This document shows positions 37,749-51,142 of a stretch of 64,000 bases of DNA, in pieces. The notes under the pieces are model-generated. The model did no database searches. It was not told the origin of the DNA and saw only the letters and a list, made by a program, of their open reading frames with translations. How positions within the stretch are numbered: position 1 is the first letter of the stretch; each line of letters opens with the position of its first letter. The position numbers and the translations under genes are program-made. Source of the stretch: Moringa oleifera (taxonomy: Eukaryota > Streptophyta > Magnoliopsida > Brassicales > Moringaceae); assembly GCA_021397835.1 (NCBI GenBank), contig JAJFZO010000658.1:193501-257500 (forward strand). Direction: 5' to 3'.

Positions 37749-40700
37749 ATGGGCCATTGCTGCAGCAAAAATGTCTCCGTGGTCAACAATGACGCCAATG
37801 CCTTTGGAAACCAACTGGAGTCATCGCAACAGCAACAGCATCCTGCTTCTCCTGCGCCACCAACATCACAATCCGCCGAAGCCAACTCCTACAGCGGCAG
37901 CCCCTTCATGAGCCCGCTGCCGGCGGGGTGTTCACCGTCACCATCTCCGGCGAGGACGCCTGGTAGGAAGCTCAGATGGCCGTTTCCGCCTCCATCTCCT
38001 GCCAAGCCTATTATGTCAGCGATCATGAGGAGGCGCGGCTCGTCCAAGGCGCCAAACCAAAGCCCGATTGCCGAGAACGGAGGAGAAGCAGTACGAGAAT
38101 CTGAGAGGACGCTGGACAAAAATTTCGGCTACTCAAAGAACATCGGGGCAAAGTACGAACTGGGAAGAGAGATCGGACGCGGCCATTTCGGTCATACTTG
38201 CTGGGCCAGGGCCAAGAAGGGAGAGCTCAAGGGACAGTCTGTGGCTGTCAAGATCATCTCCAAAGCTAAGGTTGTGTCCATTTCCTTTTCCAGGTTTGAA
38301 GTACTAAATTTTTAAGTTCAATTTTCTTTGTTTCCACGTTATATATGTAGAAGAGAAGTGTTACGTGCATTATTGGGATTAGAAATGCACGTCTGCTCAG
38401 TAGAGGCAGAGACATTGAAAATATCATTGAACTGAAGTAGTTGGAAAATTTTTGGACTGGTACACCTTCTGGAGGGAGGAGACAAAAATACATTAGAAGA
38501 TAAGAGCGGGAAAACTAAGTTACATTTACCGCAGTTTGTTGGCAGTTGAGTTGATTACCAGAGAGCATTAGAGGATTTTCTTGTGTGCAGAGTGGAAAGT
38601 GGGTGATGGTAAACTCATGCTGTCTACTCCTTTCCGCTTCAATGGTATATGCGACTGCACCATCTTTATTGAAGATAATCTTGCACCCATGTAAAGATCA
38701 AAGTTTTCTACTGGGGATTTCAATTTGGAATACAATAACTCTACTGAAGGCAGAGGTAATTAGGATGCCACAGTAAGTAAAATAACAATAATCTTGGAAT
38801 GGTTTTGGTTTCATATTTACTATCTTACCTGACACGAGGTTTGGGGATTAGCCGGGATTAAATTCATGTATTGCTGCATCTGGTTCTGTTGTGAGTTCCA
38901 GGAGCAGTAACAGTATGCTTCAGAGTTAGATTGAGGAAGTTATCTGAGTGATCTGTGGTCAGCTGAAGTCAAATAGTTCTGTTGAAGTCGCTTCTTTAAT
39001 TCACTTTTAGAGTGGTTGATGAGTTAGCTTCTTCCTGTATGCTTGGGGAAAAAAAAAAAGAATTCATCAGCCAAAAGAAAGTTACTGACTGACCCAATCT
39101 AATTGCTGGCATCTATATCTTGGAAAATTCAACCTCACTGTTAAGGTGACAAAAGAAATATAATATTGTTACCTTCCAAGCTAATATTCTCTGCATAGGT
39201 CATTTACATTTTCTTATGATGTACTCAAATTATTTGCTTTACTGACTTTATCCACATGGGTTTTAACTTGAGGGGCATGGTCACTGACTCAGCATTATTT
39301 GACAGATGAAAACAGCAATATCCATTGAAGATGTCCGTCGGGAGGTGAAAATATTGAAAGCACTATCCGGCCATAAGCATATGATCAAATTTTATGATGC
39401 ATTTGAGGACGCCTATAATGTCTACATTGTCATGGAGTATGCATCTTCTTATTGTAGTTTGATTTACTGATGACTCATTTATGGTAGATGGTAGTTGTTG
39501 TTCAACCTTCCCTTTGGTACTTGTATTCTAAATGCTTATGTGTAGTTGGTATCTTTGCCCACATTTTTAAAGTCAATGTGAAAAAATTCTCTGTAAATGT
39601 AGGCATATTTTCTGCATCATCAGAGTATTTGGAATTATGTGCTGAAGTAAGCTTAAAATTCTCATACTGTTGTCAGGTTATGTGAAGGTGGAGAGCTACT
39701 AGACAGAATTTTATCTAGGTATAAATGAATCTTATCTCTTGATCTTTGTATTATCTGGTGTGAGTGATGGTTTTTGTTTTAACTTTTATGACTTCAGTTT
39801 CATAGCTCCTTATTACTTATCTCTTGCAGAGGTGGTAGATACACTGAGGAGGATGCTAGGAGTATTGTCGTGCAAATTTTAACCGGGGTTTCTTTTTGTC
39901 ATCTTCAAGGTGTTGTGCACCGTGATCTTAAGCCTGAGGTATAGCATAGTAAATGTGGTATTTCTAATCCTAATTCACTTGCTTAATTTAATATCAGTAT
40001 CTGTTATTGAAATGACATTCTGATGCATGTGAATGTGCAGAATTTTCTCTTTACCACAAGAGCTGAGGATGCTACAATGAAGATTACAGATTTTGGTTTA
40101 TCTGATTTCATTAGGCCAGGTAAAAGTCCTTCCTCAATGCCTTTTCTATTTTGCTTCAGTGGGTGTTTTATGAAGTTAACTGCCCTGATGTGGCAAAAAT
40201 GAATTGCCCCGGATATCTCTTATATTTCCAAGGTTTTTTTCTTTCTTTTTTTTTTTCCTGCTGTTTCCTTTAAATCATTATTTGATGTAGAAAGAATTTG
40301 ATGGTTGGAAGAATGGGTTTGAGTTGAACTCCTTCCTGACCTTTGATTCCTGTAAAATTTAAATTTGGGTTCCTCTTTCACAAGATCTAGTAGTAAAAAC
40401 TGTTTAACCATTAAGGGATTGAATCTACAAAGCAACCACAATTTTTTGCTTTGAGGAGTGAGAACAAGTTTTTCATTATGTAAAATGGCTTACCTCAATC
40501 ACACCTGATTACAACTCTTTTGGCTGTATTTTTCCTCTTATCTGAAGTTCCAAATGGATAGAGCTGTGAATCCTTTAGAGCCTATAATGCTCCTCACTGC
40601 CCCCAGCACATGCTTCACGTACAGAAAATTTCTTTGTTGTTAGTGATAAGCTAGTAAGCCAATCACCTGTATGTAGCTTACCAACTTAACGTTAGGATGT

Positions 40701-43313
40701 TAAAGAATTGTGTTTTGCCTCCTGGTGATATAGCCTGATTGTTGGAAACTCTCTCTATGATATTTGATTGGTTTAATCTTTTTCCAACAAGCTCATGCAG
40801 ACAATGTAGCATGAAAAGAAATTATTTCTGCAAGCAGATGTAAATGGTTGGACCTCGCATAATTGAAGTTTCTAACCTGGGTTACATCTTAAATTGATCT
40901 TCCTGTAATCAAATAATGACTTGAAATAGTTCCTTGCCACTGGTTATGCAATTTCACTAGATGAGTTGATTCCTCCATTTGAGTGATCCAGATGGATCTC
41001 TTATTTTCATGTGCTTTCAGCTGCGATTATTCTAGCTCTCTCTGTAAAATTTCTGACATTGTGAGTGTACTCTGGATTAATTCACTTCCTTTTAGTTCAT
41101 GGGACATTACTTGTTGGCCATAAAATTTAAATGGAGCATCAATTCTTGTACATGTGCAGATCAACGTCTCAACGATGTTGTGGGCAGTGCATACTATGTT
41201 GCACCGGAAGTACTCCAGAGATCTTACAGTTTTGAAGCAGATGTATGGAGCCTTGGTGTTATAACATATATATTGTTATGTGGAAGCAGACCTTTTTGGG
41301 CCAGAACAGAATCTGGAATTTTTCGCTCTGTGCTAAGAGCTGATCCAAACTTTGAGGATTCACCTTGGCCTGCAGTATCACTAGAAGCCAAAGACTTCGT
41401 AAAGAGGCTTCTGAATAAGGACTACAGAAAAAGAATGACTGCAGCCCAAGCTCTAAGTATGTTATGCAGAACTAGCTTACCGTAGGTGAACAAGAAGATT
41501 AATTCTGGTTTTAAAGACTCATGCAGACAACATTGTATTATGTGCTAGCAACCCCTAGAATTTATAATTCTCCCCATCTCAAGCCCCGGCTTTGAGTTCT
41601 AGATGTTCATAATTTTTCTTTGAATCATGGCTAATAGTGGAAATAAATAAATAAATAAATAAATATATATATATATATATATATCATGGAAAGGAATAAT
41701 GCTTTGCGTTGCAGCTCATCCATGGCTACATGATGAAAACCGTGCTGTGCCTTTGGATATTTTGGTCTACAAGTTAGTCAAGTCATATGTCCGTGCCACA
41801 CCTTTGAAACGAGCAGCACTAAAGGTAGCCTCCTGATATCTTGTCATATATATAGGACAGATTACATTTCTTCTCATCCTCTATCTCTGCCTACCTGGTA
41901 AAAGAAATTTAATAATAACAACAACAATCAGTATTAAGTACCTCATTTTTGATATATATGGGCAACTTGCCCTTATTTGACATCATTGGGTGAGTTGTGG
42001 CACACAAGTCTTTCAACTTTTATGGCAAGATTGGGCATTGTTTTCTTTGCATTCTCCTGATCTATAATATTTCATTTTGCTTGTCCGTAATGTGATTACA
42101 GGCTCTTTCAAAAGCTCTGCCAGGGGATGAGCTGGTTTATCTCAGGGCACAGTTTAGGCTCTTGGAACCTAAAGGTGGATGTGTCTCCCTTAGTAATTTT
42201 AGAACGGTTAGTTGGTGGTTTTGTTCTTGGTTCTTATTCTCTCCCATTTTAAGTCTAGTATTCAATTGATGCCATACCTTCAATGTTTCTATCTAATGTT
42301 ATAATTTGGTTAAAATGTGTTCTGATGTCCTCTCACGTCATTTGATTTCTTATGAATGTAAGTGCAGGCTTTAATGAGACATGTGACTGATGCCATGACA
42401 GAGTCAAGAGTTCTTGATATTCTAAATGTGGTGAGATATCTTGGACTTCACTGGGTTTTCAAGATTGATAATCATAACAGATAACTCATAACTCACCTTA
42501 GACAAGCATTTGGCATAGCTCATAACATGTTCTGTTTCCACATCAACATTCCAATGTTTTGTTTTTTTCCATCATCAAGATTGCATAATATTTCATGCAA
42601 GTCTTTCCATGATATGACAACAAGTATGTTGTTTCGTGAATTCAGATGAGTTCAGACATGCATGGGCAGTCTATTCCCTCAAATGGCATACTGTAAAACA
42701 TCCTTTGTTTGGGAAGGAAATGTCTTATCTGAAATATCAACCTTTTCAATGACTTAGCCCTGCAGATTTTTTTTCCTTGTTGATAATTGCACCTTTAAAA
42801 TTAAAATGAATAACGTTAATAGGCAACGATTGTTTTAATGTCAAGTAGCATTTCTTGGAAGCATATTATTTTGTTTTGTTTTGTTCTTCCTCCAATCACT
42901 AATGGTGACAATTTCCCACCTTTTTAAAGATGGAACCGCTCTCTCATAAAAAAATGGAATTTGAAGAGTTCTGTGCTGCATCTATCAGTACACATCAGCT
43001 TGAGGCTGTGGAAGGGTGGGACATCATTGCAAGCACAGCTTTTGAGTTTTTTGAACAGGAAGGAAATCGTGTAATTTCTGTTCAGGAATTAGCACTGGTA
43101 TGCATATCTCTCTGCTCAGAAATGTCAGTTTGATGTGTTTTGAGCCTATGCAAACTCTATAGGTGTTCTGTGCAGGAAATGAATCTTGGGCCTACAAATC
43201 ATAATTTACTCAAAGATTGGATCCGGAGTTCAGATGGGAAGCTGAGCTTCCTGGGATATACAAAATTTTTACATGGTGTGACAATGCGAAATCCTAATAC
43301 AAGGCATCGGTAG
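37749..43313 (+). CDS. CDPK-related protein kinase (CRK)
   Basis: Eleven exons: 37749-38270, 39306-39436, 39677-39718, 39830-39938, 40041-40119, 41160-41456, 41715-41824, 42102-42206, 42368-42430, 42930-43097 and 43176-43313. All are in frame, giving about 587 residues. The start MGHCCSK offers Gly2 for myristoylation and Cys4/Cys5 for palmitoylation, so the protein is probably at the plasma membrane. A Pro/Ser-rich variable region precedes the kinase: [22 protein letters not shown] (Lys), [19 protein letters not shown] and YYVAPEVL. The C-terminal part resembles the CDPK calmodulin-like domain, but its EF-hand loops are degenerate ([12 protein letters not shown] lacks the usual first Asp), as in CRKs, which bind calcium poorly and respond to calmodulin. 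It ends in the family-typical RHR. The 1 kb introns 1 and 5 carry no other gene. Confidence 0.93.
41641..41684. repeat. (AAAT)n-(AT)n compound microsatellite
   Basis: Six AAAT-type units pass into about ten AT units, 30 bp before exon 7 of the CRK gene and therefore close to its splice acceptor. Confidence 0.9.
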
Positions 43314-45389
43314 CAACCACACCATATTCTGCCAGGGAAGAGAGTTGAATACTAAATGGTTTTTCGGAGTGTTATATATTCTTTCTTTCTCTCTGAGTGG
43401 AGAGAAAAAAGTACAAATAAATTTCCATAGATAACAGGTAAGGAGGTTGAGGTCATATCGCTCTATTCCAATACTCTGAATTTTTTGTTTTTATTTTTTT
43501 GTTAATATGTGCAGGAATCCTTTAGGACAAGTAAAGATTTTTGTAACCCTCAGCATTTTTAAACTAATATGTACATGGTACTTGATGCTGGCATCACTTG
43601 TGGTGAAATTATATTATATAAAGTTTTTGTCACAGAGCATACTTGGACGTTTCTTGCAATATACTTTCTTCTTAAAAGCATGAGTTGTTTGTTATAATAA
43701 TTTTCTTGTTTTGTGATGATGGGCCTAATTAAGTTCAAAGAAAGCAAACTGGGGAATATCACTGGGAACGTGAGGCAGCATAGCATCTGGTACGCCCTCC
43801 TCCTCCATCCATGCCTGAAAGTTATCAAATTCCCTTGGCCATCCTTACTTTATTAGCATTGCCTTTGTATACCGTGACTTCCTTTCTAACGCAAAGGATA
43901 TTCCTGGAAGCCCAAATCTCTGCTGGCACACAGTGCTTTGTATTCATTGAGCGTGGCTCATTTTAGTTGAGCATAACCGATTTTCTTTATTCGATATTCT
44001 TCTTTGAAGGAAATGCTTCCTGCAACTTAATATCTCCCAATTGGGTACCTTTCTTGGTCCAATTTTACTGCCAGAGGCTACAGCAACTGATGATGCACTT
44101 AGTGCAGTATAGCTTTTGTTTACCCCAAAGAATACTGATTATAATACAGGAGAAGCCATGTGTTACTTGGGTTTTGATAGAGCTAATGAGGCGCTTTCCC
44201 TGTGTCAAGTGGTTTGAAAACTATTAATATCAATTTTTATTTAGCTCTCCACGGAATGCTTTCTATAATTGTTGAGCATTCTATTATTGTTTTAGGATAA
44301 TTGAAGTGTGACGTGACTCAGAAAGCCACGTTCAGGTTGATTAGATAAGCACAACTTATAATGCCTGCTTAAGACGGAAAGACTTTTTCTTCCACGTTGT
44401 AAAATCTCAGGTAAAGAGATTAGCAAACATAAACAAGTGGCTTTGAATTGTAGTAGAATGGAGGGCTGCTGGCTCTTAATCCATAATTCAAAATTGCAGA
44501 TATACTTTTATATACTTAGTCAAACAAATTTCGTGCAGTTTCGAGAAAATAACTGTATAAGATTAAATTGTTAGACGATGTTGAAAAGGTATTTCCTGGT
44601 AAGACACGGGAACTTAACTTTAGCCTTGCGCTGAAAGTCATCATGCACAACAGCACAAACAAGTTGTTAAAACAATTCCATTTGAGGGTTGGCCACAGAG
44701 GTATACAACTTGTTAGGTCTCTCTTTTTTTTTTTTTTTTTCCACAAAACGGGTCTCATTAGGAGCTTATTCCGCAAATAGACACGGTGAAGTTCCACCTA
44801 AGATAAAATCATATCCTTCACGCTAAAGCCACCAGAGTGGGAACAGAATTGTTAACCATGGATGTTGCCTAATTGGTAGATTTTGAGGAATTAAGACATC
44901 ATATATGCTACAAAACCGAATTCACTAATGCGTTGCTTGGGCGGCAAGAAATTTGCCACTCAATTGAACGCCTTGATGTTTATTTGATCTGGGTGAGAAT
45001 CTATGCTGTTGCATCATGAAATGGACATGCATAATTATGAATCATAATTCTTGTGGATTAATATTTACATAGCATATCCACGGCGAAGCGGATCAATTTA
45101 CCTGCAAGCAGTACTGCATTGGTAAAATTGATAGAGCACCTTAATTAGGTGTATATTCAATCGTGTCCTTTAATTTTTCATTAGCCAACTTTGTTTCACA
45201 CTTTTCTTGTGTTGACGTTATCATAGGTAAATTGGAGAAGAAGCAAAACATGCCCACGAAAGATGGAGAAAGCCAGAAAGAGATTTTTTTTTTTCCTTCT
45301 CTAAATAAATTTTGTCATTCAGCTTTTTTCATCATCATCGTCAACACATATGGAATCAAAACTTACACGACTTCATAAACAAATGAAAT
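43314..45389. other. Convergent intergenic region, CRK / SAUR
   Basis: CRK 3' UTR followed by about 1.5 kb in which no gene is recognised. Frames up to 93 codons lack support. A T-run of about 17 lies near 44725. Confidence 0.5.
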
Positions 45390-45746
45390 CTAAACCCGAA
45401 AACACCAAACATGATGGTGATGATACTCCTTATCGATCATGCCCTGGACACTGCGAAACTCCTCGACGTGGCAAGGGATGGTGATGGGGCCTTTCTGGTC
45501 GTACCCATACTCTTCCTCGGCTTCCTTCAAGAGATGCATGAAGAGCGGGTGGTTTATGTACATGACGGGGATCACAAACCTCTGCTGCTCCTCACCTTGA
45601 CCCACCAGGATCGCGACACACCCCTTCGGGATATGATCTCTCATCAGTCCCTTCTCGCTATTGACGTGGTGATTATTATGGAAGGGAATCAGGTGTGGCA
45701 TGTGAAGATGAAAACTCAAGTGCTGGTGCTTGTCTCCGTTCCCCAT
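45390..45746 (-). CDS. SAUR32-like small auxin-up RNA protein
   Basis: An intronless frame of 118 residues starts MGNGDKHQHL. The SAUR core is complete: IPKGCVAILVGQGEEQQRFV, then YINHPLFMHLLKEAEEEYGY and GPITIPCHVEEF. The closing residues WCFRV match the GCFRV end I recall for Arabidopsis SAUR32, whose GEEQQRF motif is also shared. SAURs promote acid growth by inhibiting PP2C.D phosphatases; the SAUR32 group has been linked to growth/ABA responses. His-rich segments (residues about 10-30 and HHHH near the C-terminus) are unusual in number. The ATG is chosen because the upstream TTG codon in the same frame is not a plausible plant start. Confidence 0.9.
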   Translation of the reverse strand: MGNGDKHQHLSFHLHMPHLIPFHNNHHVNSEKGLMRDHIPKGCVAILVGQGEEQQRFVIPVMYINHPLFMHLLKEAEEEYGYDQKGPITIPCHVEEFRSVQGMIDKEYHHHHVWCFRV

Positions 45747-46811
45747 AATCTCAAACCACAAAAAGCAACTTACGAGACCAAATCAAAGAATAGATAGTTT
45801 TGGAGAAAATTAAAGAAAGGACGTAGCAAGCTAGGTTATAAGAAAACAGCAAAAGAGGAAGAGAAAGGCCAGGGATCAGATGCAGAAATGGCTAACTTGA
45901 AGAGGCTTAAAGAAGAGTCTGTTAAAGATGTTGGTATGTTGGTCATGATAGATCTGAAACAGAAGGAACCCACATATGATGAGGAAGGAGATGGAAGAGA
46001 GGAAGGAGTTTTAGGCATATATATATATATATATATAGATGGACGGATAGATAAAATGCAGGTACAACGAAGGTTTGCTTAGTTTACACACAAAGGGATA
46101 TTGTTTTTTGGGTTCTAGAAAGAGAGCGGAACAGCTGACACGGTCATTACATCTGCAATTTTGACGCGCTATCTAGGGGTCAGTCCTCTATTTCCAGGAA
46201 GAAATACTTTATGCGGTTCCTAACTCAAGAGGGAGGAGCGGATGTCGTGCCTGCAATTAGGTTCTTGTATCCTTCTCTGGTCAAAGCCACGAGCATTTTC
46301 TTCTAAGATTACAACCAAATTTCATGATAATTTGTACGAAATGGGCACATGTTTCACTCCAAATTAAAGCAAAAGGGGATGATTGGATTCCAGTTGGCGC
46401 CTTCTTTCCAGATCAAGGATTTGTAATATGAAAGCAACGAGAAGCCCTTTTGCTTTGGGACCAAACACCTGCTGAAAACCCAACACCTTCTATTGGATCC
46501 AGGCCCACAACTAAATTGGCATCATCAACATAATCAATCATCTTAAGCTTTTTATATATTTGCAGATCATCAACATAACCCTGCTGCTCCATCATCAACA
46601 AAACAAATTTTAAAATTAAAAAACGAGACCCAAAAAAAAAAGTAAGCTGTATGTAGGCAGTTTTCCTTAATTTACACAAAATCTTTGTCCTGTGTACCAA
46701 AACAATAAATCAAAAACAAATCTAAAGGAAAAGGGAAAGAGAGATGTATGTGTAGATACTTATAGAATTTAAAAAGAAAAAATAAAAAAAATAAAAATAA
46801 AAAATAAAAGA
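45747..46811. other. Intergenic region, SAUR / seven-TM gene
   Basis: SAUR leader and promoter, plus the 3' end of the seven-TM gene. An AT dinucleotide tract lies at 46017-46037. A 95-codon minus frame (46413-46700) has no family resemblance. Confidence 0.5.
46017..46037. repeat. (AT)n microsatellite
   Basis: About ten AT units, roughly 270 bp upstream of the SAUR start codon. Confidence 0.85.
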
Positions 46812-47768
46812 TCACATAATTTCATCAAATTCCTTTCCGCCTTCCCCGATAATGTTTCTCATACACCTCTCATCTCCACCTTCCCTTCCCGCAGCAAGCG
46901 AGTCCGCTATTGGTCTAATTATCAAAATGCCCTCCCCTACCGCCGCACACGTCCACGTGCTCAAGAATACTACCAGCGCTGCCATCTGAAACGCATTCCT
47001 CTCCGGCCTCCACAGCACCGACAACCCTAGGAACACGATCTCCACGGGCAGCGTGATCAACACCGTGAAAGCCAGCGCGTATATGCGCATCCTCAGGGAT
47101 TTGTTTATAACCAGCGACAATGCCCTCCAACACGAAAAAAAGAATGACACCAAGTACACCATCACGAAGGCTGCGAAGACCACCGTGCTAACCAATGGGT
47201 ACGCACACAACACCGTCTCCTCGTCGCCATTGTTCCTCGAAACCACCCAACTCCTGTGGACAAGTTCTGGCGTTCTTAGTTTCAACTGCGAGAATACCAA
47301 CAGCACTAGTTGAAGGATTAGAACAGGAAGGCATGAGGAAAAGATGAAGGCCAGAGCCCAAGAACATCGAGGGTTTCTTTTCTTGATGGAGACGTTAACG
47401 AGGAAAAGAAGGGTCACGAGGAAACCCGGCTGGAAGAACCCTAAAGAAAGAACAACGTGGATCTTGCAGAGATCAGCCTGTTCGGATAGGGATAGGCTGG
47501 GCAAGAAAGGGAAAACAGAGTGCCAGCGGGAGAATCGGAAACGGGAGAGTTCGTTGATGGTCCAGAGGGTGATGAAGAGTATGAGGAGGAAACGGACAGT
47601 CCAGAGAGAATTGAAGTTCTGCAAATGGCGAGAATAACGGGATTTGAAGCACAGGAAGAAGATGAAGCAGAGGGAGAGGGAGGATAGGAGGAGGAGAGCG
47701 GCGATCAGAGATAGAGTGATAAAATCGAAGGTGGAGTCGAGGAATACAGAGGCAGGAATGAAGCACAT
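46812..47768 (-). CDS. Plant seven-transmembrane protein of unknown function
   Basis: An intronless frame of 318 residues begins MCFIPASVFLD. Seven hydrophobic segments can be seen, roughly at residues 15-42, 56-72, 104-128, 137-162, 188-212, 226-250 and 262-285. Two regions look conserved in plant homologues I recall: SLWTVRFLLILFITLWTINE, and CKIHVVLSLGFFQPGFLVTL. The tail is hydrophilic and acidic. Homologues have been labelled serpentine or GPCR-like on topology alone; no ligand, G-protein contact or pathway is established. A possible distant relation to THH1/TOM1-type membrane proteins cannot be judged by eye. The 5' leader carries a CT microsatellite and a 17-base G tract. Confidence 0.78.
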   Translation of the reverse strand: MCFIPASVFLDSTFDFITLSLIAALLLLSSLSLCFIFFLCFKSRYSRHLQNFNSLWTVRFLLILFITLWTINELSRFRFSRWHSVFPFLPSLSLSEQADLCKIHVVLSLGFFQPGFLVTLLFLVNVSIKKRNPRCSWALAFIFSSCLPVLILQLVLLVFSQLKLRTPELVHRSWVVSRNNGDEETVLCAYPLVSTVVFAAFVMVYLVSFFFSCWRALSLVINKSLRMRIYALAFTVLITLPVEIVFLGLSVLWRPERNAFQMAALVVFLSTWTCAAVGEGILIIRPIADSLAAGREGGDERCMRNIIGEGGKEFDEIM

Positions 47769-47923
47769 TTCACGTACGGGGACGTGGTGTTATGAAAATG
47801 TGGCGGTGGTGGTGGAGATCGCCGTAGAGGATGTTATACAGAGGATGGTAATGGTGGTCACGACGAGATGACAACGAGGATAAGCCAATACAAGGCATAA
47901 TTCTTCTGGTGACGGGATGGGGA

Positions 47924-47940
47924 GGGGGGGGGGGGGGGGG
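47924..47940. repeat. G17 homopolymer in seven-TM 5' leader
   Basis: Seventeen consecutive G on the plus strand, C-rich in the leader of the minus-strand gene. Exact length is uncertain because of slippage. Confidence 0.75.
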
Positions 47941-48020
47941 AATGAAGGAGACAGAGAGAGGAGACGAAATTTGATCCTTTTTTTTCTATTCGCTCCCTGT
48001 CTCTCTCGCTCCCTGTCTGT

Positions 48021-48038
48021 CTCTCTCTCTCTCTCTCT
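48021..48038. repeat. (CT)9 microsatellite
   Basis: A CT tract within a longer CT-rich region (47998-48040). On the minus strand it is a GA-rich leader element about 250 bp upstream of the seven-TM start codon. Confidence 0.85.
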
Positions 48039-51000
48039 GTGCTTTGGTTTTTTTTCGTTGGGTTATTTCCCTCTCCCCTATTCCCAGCCGGGAGGGAAAC
48101 AGGCTGGTGCTTAATTGCTGATGCTGTTTCACAGCTACACAAAACAAAAGCAAATGTGTGTGAGGGGGTGTTATCCTTTGGAGAGAATTAAGAGACTTAT
48201 TAAAAGGACTGTGTTTGCGGTGTCATGATCATCGTTAGGTGCTCTGATATCGGGTTAATTTGTGCGGCTAAGGACATAATTCCTTCTTTTTTCATCATAA
48301 TGTAGGAATAATAGTAAGATTTAATTAACAATTTATCATATTATAATTATGTCTTAATTGCATATCTATTATGGCTTTATCCACAACATCATTATCAGCT
48401 GTGCAAACTATATATATATATAGAAGAAATTAAGAGCAGGAATTAAGGTCACTCCCCGGCGGGCCCCAAGTAGATTCCACCACGTTTTTGCTCTTTGTGC
48501 TTTTTGGATATTGGTCAGTTAGCAGGTACCTGCATTTACAAACTCAATTAAACCATGCATATCACTTAATTACACCATGCAAGCGCCAGTACTACTTTTG
48601 TTGCTCTAATTCTTTGGCCAGCATATATATAAGACCTAGATGTCCAGTAATCACTTTGATTCCCACCATTCACGATAAGAAATTTTTCTTCTTTGATTAT
48701 GCTTTCACCCACTAGAGATCGATCCATATGATTTAATTAAATAGATATCACTATGTGTTAATAGTTCTTTCATATATTATTTGACAATATCTCTATGGTC
48801 CCAACACCTCACTATTTTATGCTGATGACCATAATTAATATGTATATTAGTCTTTAACAATGCTCGTGTCTAGAAATTTGATTGGCTTTTCCTGGGTGTT
48901 CAGCCAGGACACCATCATTTGATCATCGAGAAAAGATCACCAACATCTATGCTAATTAATTAACAGTCCCTACCAAGTGCTTGAATAGAAAAAAAAAAAC
49001 CCAGAGACAGATAATTAATCACTGAGTCTGAATTAATTCTCTACTGTTCTCAACTTAAGCATTCATCCCTTATCAAGCCTACTAGCTAGCTTGTAAAATT
49101 TACCGAAGACCATCTTACACAATCTCATTCTCGCTCTAGCTAGCAACGTACACCATATGTATTGATCGCTTGTTCCATAATATATAATTCATCTGTATTG
49201 TTAAGCCTGTATCTTGCTGCACGTACCAATCCCCCATGCTGCCATTTCTGAGAGCACTGAGCAACTTTGGGAGTTGCAGAAACATACATGAAAGAAGACT
49301 GTCTGTTGTGATTTGGCACGGAGATGTGTGTTAGTGTCGTTTTGTCAACCAGAGGAAAAATGACTGTCCATTAATAAATGAGATTCTGCTTTCAGCAGTT
49401 GCTGATCTTCTGTAAAGTGAAATATCATGATGCATGAAAGAATTCTCTCAGAAGAGAAAGAGCTCCGAGAGAAAGGAGAACACTACAGTAAAAGATTCAC
49501 TACTTTAATTATTAGTTGCTTACATGGTGCACTATTAAACGCCATATGTCAATCGCTAGAGTCTGGAGGGAATAAAAGGCCAAGTAATCAAAGAAGGAGA
49601 GATCAGCGATGCATGGCATGAATTCCAATGAGGATTTACCTTGGCGATGCAAGTTGAAGAGTCCGAGAGTTAATGATCTCCTCAGACTAAAAAAAGTCCA
49701 AGGTGACAAAAAGAAGATCACCTGTAAACTCTGCCCGCATGCAACTGACCATCATTCTTATTCTATCGTGTGAAAGATATGGAACCAAAGTCATGTGGGT
49801 TGCCCATACACAATAAAGCAAGCTTGTTCAGTATTCATTTCCTGTACTGCTTCCGCTGACAGAATGTGTAATGCTATCATAAATATTAACCAAATGAAAC
49901 CGTGGAAAGAAACACCGCTATCTTGGACTGATCACTTGTAAGGGCACTCAATAATTCATGCTAATTAATGCACATATATGTGTGCTTTCATATCCGTATA
50001 AACCTTAGGAATATATGCTGCCTTTTTATAGCTGGACGTCACCAAGAAAAGCAAGCCCAGCTTGTTCTTTAAGCCTTAGATGAGGATCGCACGCTTTTTA
50101 ACCGAAACAAGTGAGGATTTGGCCTTCGATTCTTTCTTCCCTTTATAGTTTAGCAGTATATATGGATATCACTCTAGCTCTCAGTGATCATGATGTGATG
50201 TGCGGCAGGGTTGGAAAGTCTTTCACTTGACTGGGGAGAAATGTGACATGAAGATGATATTGAGAAGATGATCAATAATAAAAGGGTTGGAACTGCAGAT
50301 AATATAATATAGGCATAATTTATAAGTTCTAAATTTTGATAAATATATATTAACTTGATGGAATCAGAGGATGTGATGAAGAGGTAATTTGTTTAAACTT
50401 AGCTAATGAAATACGAAGACAAAGGCACTCAGAAAAGGAATGTAGAAAGTACTTTTAAAAGGCAGTAGAAAGATTTCTCCTTTGATAAAGAAAGCTTTCT
50501 TTTAAAGCGGAGCAGAATCGAATGCATATATCTCCCCACTGCTAAACTTGAGCGCAGCTCAATCTCCTCTTCTTGTTTAATAATGCACCAGATAACATAG
50601 TAAAGCTGCGAGGCTGGTGATAACACTTCTCTGCAACTTCACCCAACTACCACCCCCGCCCAGCAGATAGAGGAAATCTTCATCACAATATAATAAAGGA
50701 ATTATTTTGTACTTAATCTATATATGAATAGTATAGGGTTTTGTTCTTCCCAAAATTAATATATATATATATGGTTGCTGTTTGACCTATTCTGTTGTTT
50801 CCATTCCAGTGATCTGCGTGGAATTCTTAAAACCTAGATGATAAAAAAGTTCAAGTACCCTAGAGAGTGTTAAGATGTACTTGATTAAAAGCGAAAACAG
50901 TACTGGAGAAATGACGAAGAAACTTTGCGTAACATGAAAGAACAAAGCATATAAGCAGTCAAAAACATCCATCATTTCTCGAATCTTTAATGAAAATAAA

Positions 51001-51142
51001 AACCAATGGAGGCAGATTAAGAAGAAAGATCAAGCAAGTCAAAGAGGAAAAGAATATAGATCAGAACCCACTTACGAAAGCGCGATCCAACGCTCCATCG
51101 GGGCAGATCGAACAGCAGAAACATGATTATGTCTTGGATAAC

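Larger units (their letters stand above)
47769..51142. other. Intergenic region between seven-TM gene and MIR166
   Basis: This 3.4 kb begins with the seven-TM gene's leader and promoter. The remainder is AT-rich with many short frames, none with family resemblance. I searched by eye for other conserved plant miRNAs (156, 159, 160, 164, 167, 171, 172, 319, 390, 393-399, 408) and saw none. Confidence 0.45.

Noticed and set aside
46413..46700. 95-codon minus-strand frame with two YVDD runs
   Set aside because: YVDD recalls the reverse-transcriptase active site, but the flanking residues do not match any RT and the repeat is simple; treated as chance.
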